This document shows, in pieces, positions 62,401 through 64,000 of a DNA stretch of 64,000 bases (position 1 is its first letter; each line of letters starts with the position of its first letter). The notes beneath the pieces are model-generated. The model saw only the letters and a list, made by a program, of their open reading frames with translations, had not been told where the DNA came from and did not search any database. A program made the translations under genes and the position numbers. Source of the stretch: Nipponacmea schrenckii (lineage: Eukaryota > Mollusca > Gastropoda > Lottiidae); assembly GCA_030562195.1 (NCBI GenBank), contig JAUJPP010000007.1, positions 27,711,769-27,775,768 on the forward strand, given 5' to 3'.

Positions 62401-63922
62401 GTAATTACATGATAATTATGAAAGGATGTTTACCTTTTGATCCAATTTCTGTTGTAATTCAATAATCTTGTTTTCTAAACCTTTGTTAACTTTCTTCACA
62501 TGGTCTACAGATTTAGCTTCAACCTTGAACCACAAAAATATACTTTATAATTATCATAAAAACACTAACACCATAATACCACTGGTTCGCTAACACTTTA
62601 TGTTAACACTATCAGTCTAAAACTGAACATTTCAAATGTTCATAGAATAAACAAAGTATGTTAATCTTTTCACACAGATGTGTTAATCAGAGTAATCTCC
62701 CTTTCATTCGAACTATCTTAGAAGAAATTTCAATAAGTAAACAAAGTTCAATTTGAACTCTGACCTCTATCTTAAAAGTCTATTGGCTTTAAATTCTTCT
62801 GTTCAAGTAAATAGCCATTACTGTCTAAACAGACATCTTCCAATGAGAAACGTTGAAACAAATCTTAAAATTAGCTGTTTCAGATGAAATGGCGATTTTA
62901 TGATAGTAAACAAAATTTGTTTGGATTTCCAGAAAGCTTTGCTTTAACAGATCAGAAATTGAATTGGAGAAGTCTTAATCATAGATTGAATAAAAATCCA
63001 AGGCCATTAACTAATATTTGTGAACACAAACGCTGTTGATACTACATATTATTGGAGAGAAATGGAAACTGTAAAAATTTGACAAAAGTTAATAACTTGG
63101 GGAATTTGTAATAAGACATTATTTATCAAAACGGCTACAATGACTAACGAACTAAGAAAATTACAATACCTTCAAAATCTTAAGTTTAGTTCGAGCCTTG
63201 CGTCTTCTATAATGACTTTGTAATAATATAATTCCTCGTAAAACATGTTTATATCTTCGTTTAGCCAAGAATGTTCGTACATGTCTCTGTATAATCTTTG
63301 CTTTATGGTTTTTAAGGAGAGAGGCATACTTTCTTCTTGCAAAGAGACCTCGTATACAAGCCTACAATAAACAAAGTTAATTTGACTAATTTGTAAACAT
63401 TTAACCCGTAATTTTATAAATGATTATATCTGACTCTTGTTTAGGGAGTAAAGGTTGTAACTTTGTTCTAATGACAAAGTAACAAAAGCACAGGCATAGG
63501 AGGCTTTAAATAAGAAAACAAAATGTTTTTCAATAATTAAATGTTCAGTTAATTAAATTAAATTTGGGTTCTGTATACTAAGGTGTTATAAGAGATTCTC
63601 CTATTGAAACACTGGCATAATTCACAAGTAGAGATTATGCTACATGTGATAGATATGGAAAAATGGTTAATTTTAACAAAATTGTAAGAATAATGTCTGA
63701 CTGAAAATTGAGATAGTGCAAAGAAAGGCTATTGTGTCCCCAATAAACATTAATGTTTTAAAAACCTTGGCAATATATTTAAAGTGGTGTTAATTGAACC
63801 AGCCTACCTGTAAGACACACATTGTAGTGCGTAATTTATTATATTGTTTTCTATCTTTATATCCCTTCCATGTCTTCTGTATAACAGTAGCAGCGTGAGT
63901 CTGTCGAAGATGTTGGGCATGT
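35466..63922 (-). CDS. MYO5: Myosin V heavy chain, from IQ motif 3 to the C-terminus (1080 residues in window)
   Basis: Class V unconventional myosin, a processive actin motor for vesicle, organelle and mRNA transport. Twenty-two core exons in frame run from the right edge to the TAG at 35466-35468; the motor domain and first IQ motifs lie beyond 64000. Domain order is IQ motifs, proximal coiled coil, a linker with two homologous exons, medial coiled coil, then the globular (dilute) cargo-binding tail. Near-diagnostic matches include [30 protein letters not shown]-like [28 protein letters not shown] and [10 protein letters not shown] before the stop. Exons are listed in the sub-entries. The 15.5-kb intron 41134-56621 contains an additional large exon, treated separately. 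Two more small cassette exons keep the frame and are listed as candidates. Confidence 0.96.
39078..39134 (-). CDS. MYO5: Candidate 57-nt cassette exon of myosin V
   Basis: Nineteen codons, symmetric phase 1-1, in the intron between 39400 and 38483, whose flanking exons also meet in phase 1. Acceptor GTGCTACTAG, donor CTG|GTAAGAT. It would insert [19 protein letters not shown], a Ser/Thr-rich segment, at the coil-to-globular-tail hinge. The RSLTF context could be a phosphorylation site (inference). No transcript evidence. Confidence 0.5.
39400..41133 (-). CDS. MYO5: Myosin V distal coiled-coil exons
   Basis: Exons 41013-41133 (phase 2 in), 39815-39892 and 39400-39493 (phase 1 out). They encode [19 protein letters not shown], then [20 protein letters not shown], then [17 protein letters not shown]. 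All three align in order with the last coil before the cargo domain of vertebrate myosin V. Exon 41013-41133 is the expected entry point for the alternative first exon. Confidence 0.92.
42100..43230. repeat. AT-rich satellite-like array in the large myosin V intron
   Basis: Dozens of imperfect units of about 20-40 bp, made of ACAATTATAATTTA and TATTATATAATATA blocks, densest from 42590 to 43225. Many units are near-palindromic (AATTATAATT), so the array should form hairpins. No coding sequence. Confidence 0.9.
43231..47037. other. Intronic sequence without recognised features
   Basis: Part of the 15.5-kb myosin V intron. AT-rich and non-repetitive by eye, with short spurious ORFs only. Confidence 0.5.
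47038..48600. mobile_element. Non-autonomous DNA transposon with 29-bp imperfect terminal inverted repeats
   Basis: The ends read ACCGTATAATTCCG at 47038 and, on the other strand, ACCGTATATTTCCG from 48600. The inverted match extends to 29 bp with about four mismatches, through TGCGCAGG. GTGCGCACCCC motifs recur subterminally (47081, 47132 and 48531). The interior has no transposase ORF but contains a 200-bp direct duplication. Superfamily not assigned; the target duplication is unclear. Confidence 0.7.
47391..47886 (+). repeat. Direct duplication of about 200 bp inside the inverted-repeat element
   Basis: Copies at 47391-47590 and 47686-47886 begin TACCGAGGATGATATTCATC and stay nearly identical to GCGTCAGTTC; they differ by a few substitutions and one or two single-base indels. 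The spacer between them is 95 bp. Confidence 0.9.
48601..49808. other. Intronic sequence downstream of the alternative exon
   Basis: Nothing recognised apart from the donor of the 413-codon open stretch at its right edge. Confidence 0.5.
49809..51019 (-). CDS. MYO5: Putative alternative first coding exon of myosin V giving a motorless tail isoform
   Basis: A 1211-nt open exon inside the 15.5-kb myosin V intron. It begins at an ATG with a strong context (A at -3, G at +4) and ends in a consensus donor (CAAGG|GTAAGT) in phase 2, exactly the phase needed for the exon at 41013-41133. The joined product would be 916 residues: 403 new ones plus the medial coil and globular tail, without motor or IQ motifs. 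The new part is acidic and Ser/Asp-rich, probably disordered, with recurring DPS-(I/L)-F and [15 protein letters not shown] motifs and a CQCYGC cluster near its end. An internal-exon reading is also possible: an acceptor TTGCAG just before 51036 would enter in phase 1, making it interchangeable with the 190-nt exon at 56622-56811. I know no homologue. Confidence 0.65.
51020..53389. other. Region upstream (minus strand) of the alternative myosin exon
   Basis: If the large exon is a first exon, its promoter and 5' UTR lie here. I see no convincing TATA or initiator arrangement and no other coding exon. Confidence 0.4.
53390..54380. repeat. Tandem array of about 161-bp units with a dispersed-repeat end
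   Basis: Five to six units. AACTCATAAAC recurs at about 53631, 53792, 53953, 54090 and 54259 (spacing 161, 161, 137, 169), with ACCAAGTTTCAT and ATAGCTTCTATTGC in each unit. The array ends in GTTGACGGACGGATGGACG and ATGTGGGCGTATAA. From memory, dispersed repeats of this type are common in mollusc genomes. Confidence 0.85.
54381..56621. other. Intronic sequence without recognised features
   Basis: The right end of the 15.5-kb myosin V intron. It contains short spurious ORFs on the minus strand (for example 56129-56510) that lack splice context or homology. Confidence 0.5.
56622..56811 (-). CDS. MYO5: Myosin V medial tail exon
   Basis: 190 nt, phase 1 in, 2 out. It encodes [20 protein letters not shown], then a charged linker and [10 protein letters not shown], matching the AQAYIGLKETNRLLESQ join of vertebrate myosin Va, where the next exon supplies LLQSQLDK. 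It is followed by the 15.5-kb intron. Confidence 0.9.
57268..57309 (-). CDS. MYO5: Candidate 42-nt cassette exon of myosin V
   Basis: Fourteen codons, phase 1-1, between exons that are themselves joined in phase 1. The acceptor has a good pyrimidine tract (TTTCTTTATTACTTCATCTTTAG, read in two parts from 57332 to 57310) and the donor is GTAAGAT. It would add a basic [13 protein letters not shown] segment between the two coils. Vertebrate myosin Va has small alternative exons in the same general part of the tail. No transcript evidence. Confidence 0.45.
57462..57924. mobile_element. 463-bp MITE with perfect 18-bp inverted repeats
   Basis: AAAGGGATAATAGGCGTT at 57462-57479 is the exact reverse complement of 57907-57924. 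ATT flanks both sides, a possible 3-bp target duplication. There is no ORF. It lies in a myosin V intron about 150 bp from the candidate 42-nt exon. Confidence 0.8.
58461..58590 (-). CDS. MYO5: Myosin V tail coiled-coil exon
   Basis: 130 nt, phase 0 in, 1 out. It begins [18 protein letters not shown], matching the QELESEN-K-L segment at the start of the medial coil in vertebrate myosin Va. Confidence 0.9.
59320..59484 (-). CDS. MYO5: Myosin V tail, duplicated exon copy B
   Basis: A 165-nt, phase 0-0 exon. It encodes [20 protein letters not shown] and ends AFQSLK, aligning end to end with copy A. Either copy, or both, can be used without breaking the frame. The acceptor (TCAACAG) and donor (GTATAC) are intact. 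Confidence 0.9.
59783..59935 (-). CDS. MYO5: Myosin V tail, duplicated exon copy A
   Basis: A 153-nt, phase 0-0 exon. It encodes [20 protein letters not shown] and ends AFNNLK. It corresponds to the single vertebrate myosin Va segment of the form LKLQKRVTELEQEK. It is clearly homologous to the next exon downstream. Confidence 0.9.
60349..62523 (-). CDS. MYO5: Myosin V proximal coiled coil exons
   Basis: Exons 62434-62523, 62005-62229, 61528-61621, 61063-61322 and 60349-60438. Long heptad-rich stretches ([36 protein letters not shown]) provide dimerisation. Exon 61063-61322 ends with a Ser-rich segment after GHKRTPSD, matching the GHKRTDS site at the end of the proximal coil in vertebrate myosin Va. 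Exon 60349-60438 ([17 protein letters not shown]) is a less conserved linker. Confidence 0.9.
63170..63922 (-). CDS. MYO5: Myosin V neck: exons encoding the last four IQ motifs
   Basis: Exons 63808-63922 (phase 2 in, 0 out) and 63170-63361. Four IQ motifs are visible: [18 protein letters not shown], then [31 protein letters not shown] and [16 protein letters not shown]. Myosin V heavy chains have six, so these are most likely IQ3-IQ6, which bind calmodulin and light chains and form the lever arm. The last one leads straight into the coiled coil. Confidence 0.93.
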
Positions 63923-64000
63923 CTGAAAACAAACAAAATAGTTTTGTAATATAGACACTGGTTATTTCAATCTGATAATTCACACAGGACATTTTTGCAG

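Overview
This is animal nuclear DNA: AT-rich, with short exons separated by GT-AG introns and many transposon remnants. It carries three protein-coding loci. A conserved LSM7 and a myosin V with a standard dilute-type tail show it is a metazoan. The dispersed repeat chemistry suggests a lophotrochozoan, probably a mollusc: an array built around an ACCAAGTTTCAT core, followed by a GACGGACGGATGGAC-type end, plus LINE tails ending in AATAAAG(ATT)n. The class within molluscs cannot be fixed from the sequence.

Layout. (1) 125-21648, plus strand: the 3' part of a large gene of unknown identity. I traced 34 exons, all with consensus splice sites, adding up to 1299 residues of low-complexity, Ser/Pro/Gln/Arg-rich protein and ending in a short coiled coil. 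Exons 2-30 are 29 consecutive exons whose lengths are all multiples of three and whose borders are all phase 2. One exon holds four near-identical 90-bp repeats, and a block of three exons is present twice. (2) 21649-31285: intergenic and full of transposons. It holds a broken plus-strand APE-type LINE split by a 738-bp Harbinger-like DNA element, and a 5'-truncated minus-strand LINE. (3) 31286-32720, plus strand: LSM7 in four exons, complete. (4) 35466-63922, minus strand: myosin V from the third IQ motif to the stop codon, convergent with LSM7. The motor domain lies beyond the right edge.

Most notable points. (a) A 1.2-kb open exon (49809-51019) lies inside the 15.5-kb myosin V intron. It begins with a good Kozak ATG and ends in a GTAAGT donor of exactly the phase (2) needed to splice to the downstream tail exon. 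It would give a motorless, cargo-binding myosin V tail carrying a novel acidic 403-residue N-terminus. (b) Two homologous, symmetric myosin tail exons (59783-59935 and 59320-59484) with duplicated intron sequence look like alternative or mutually exclusive exons. (c) An element with TTAA flanks and 14-bp inverted repeats at 9251-10308 contains a heavily degraded copy of about five exons, with introns, of the host gene lying just downstream. It is either gene-fragment capture by a transposon or an assembly artefact. (d) A microsatellite seeded on a splice donor has multiplied GTAAGT sites in the same intron.

All exon models come from reading splice sites, phase and homology by eye. No transcript data or searches were available.
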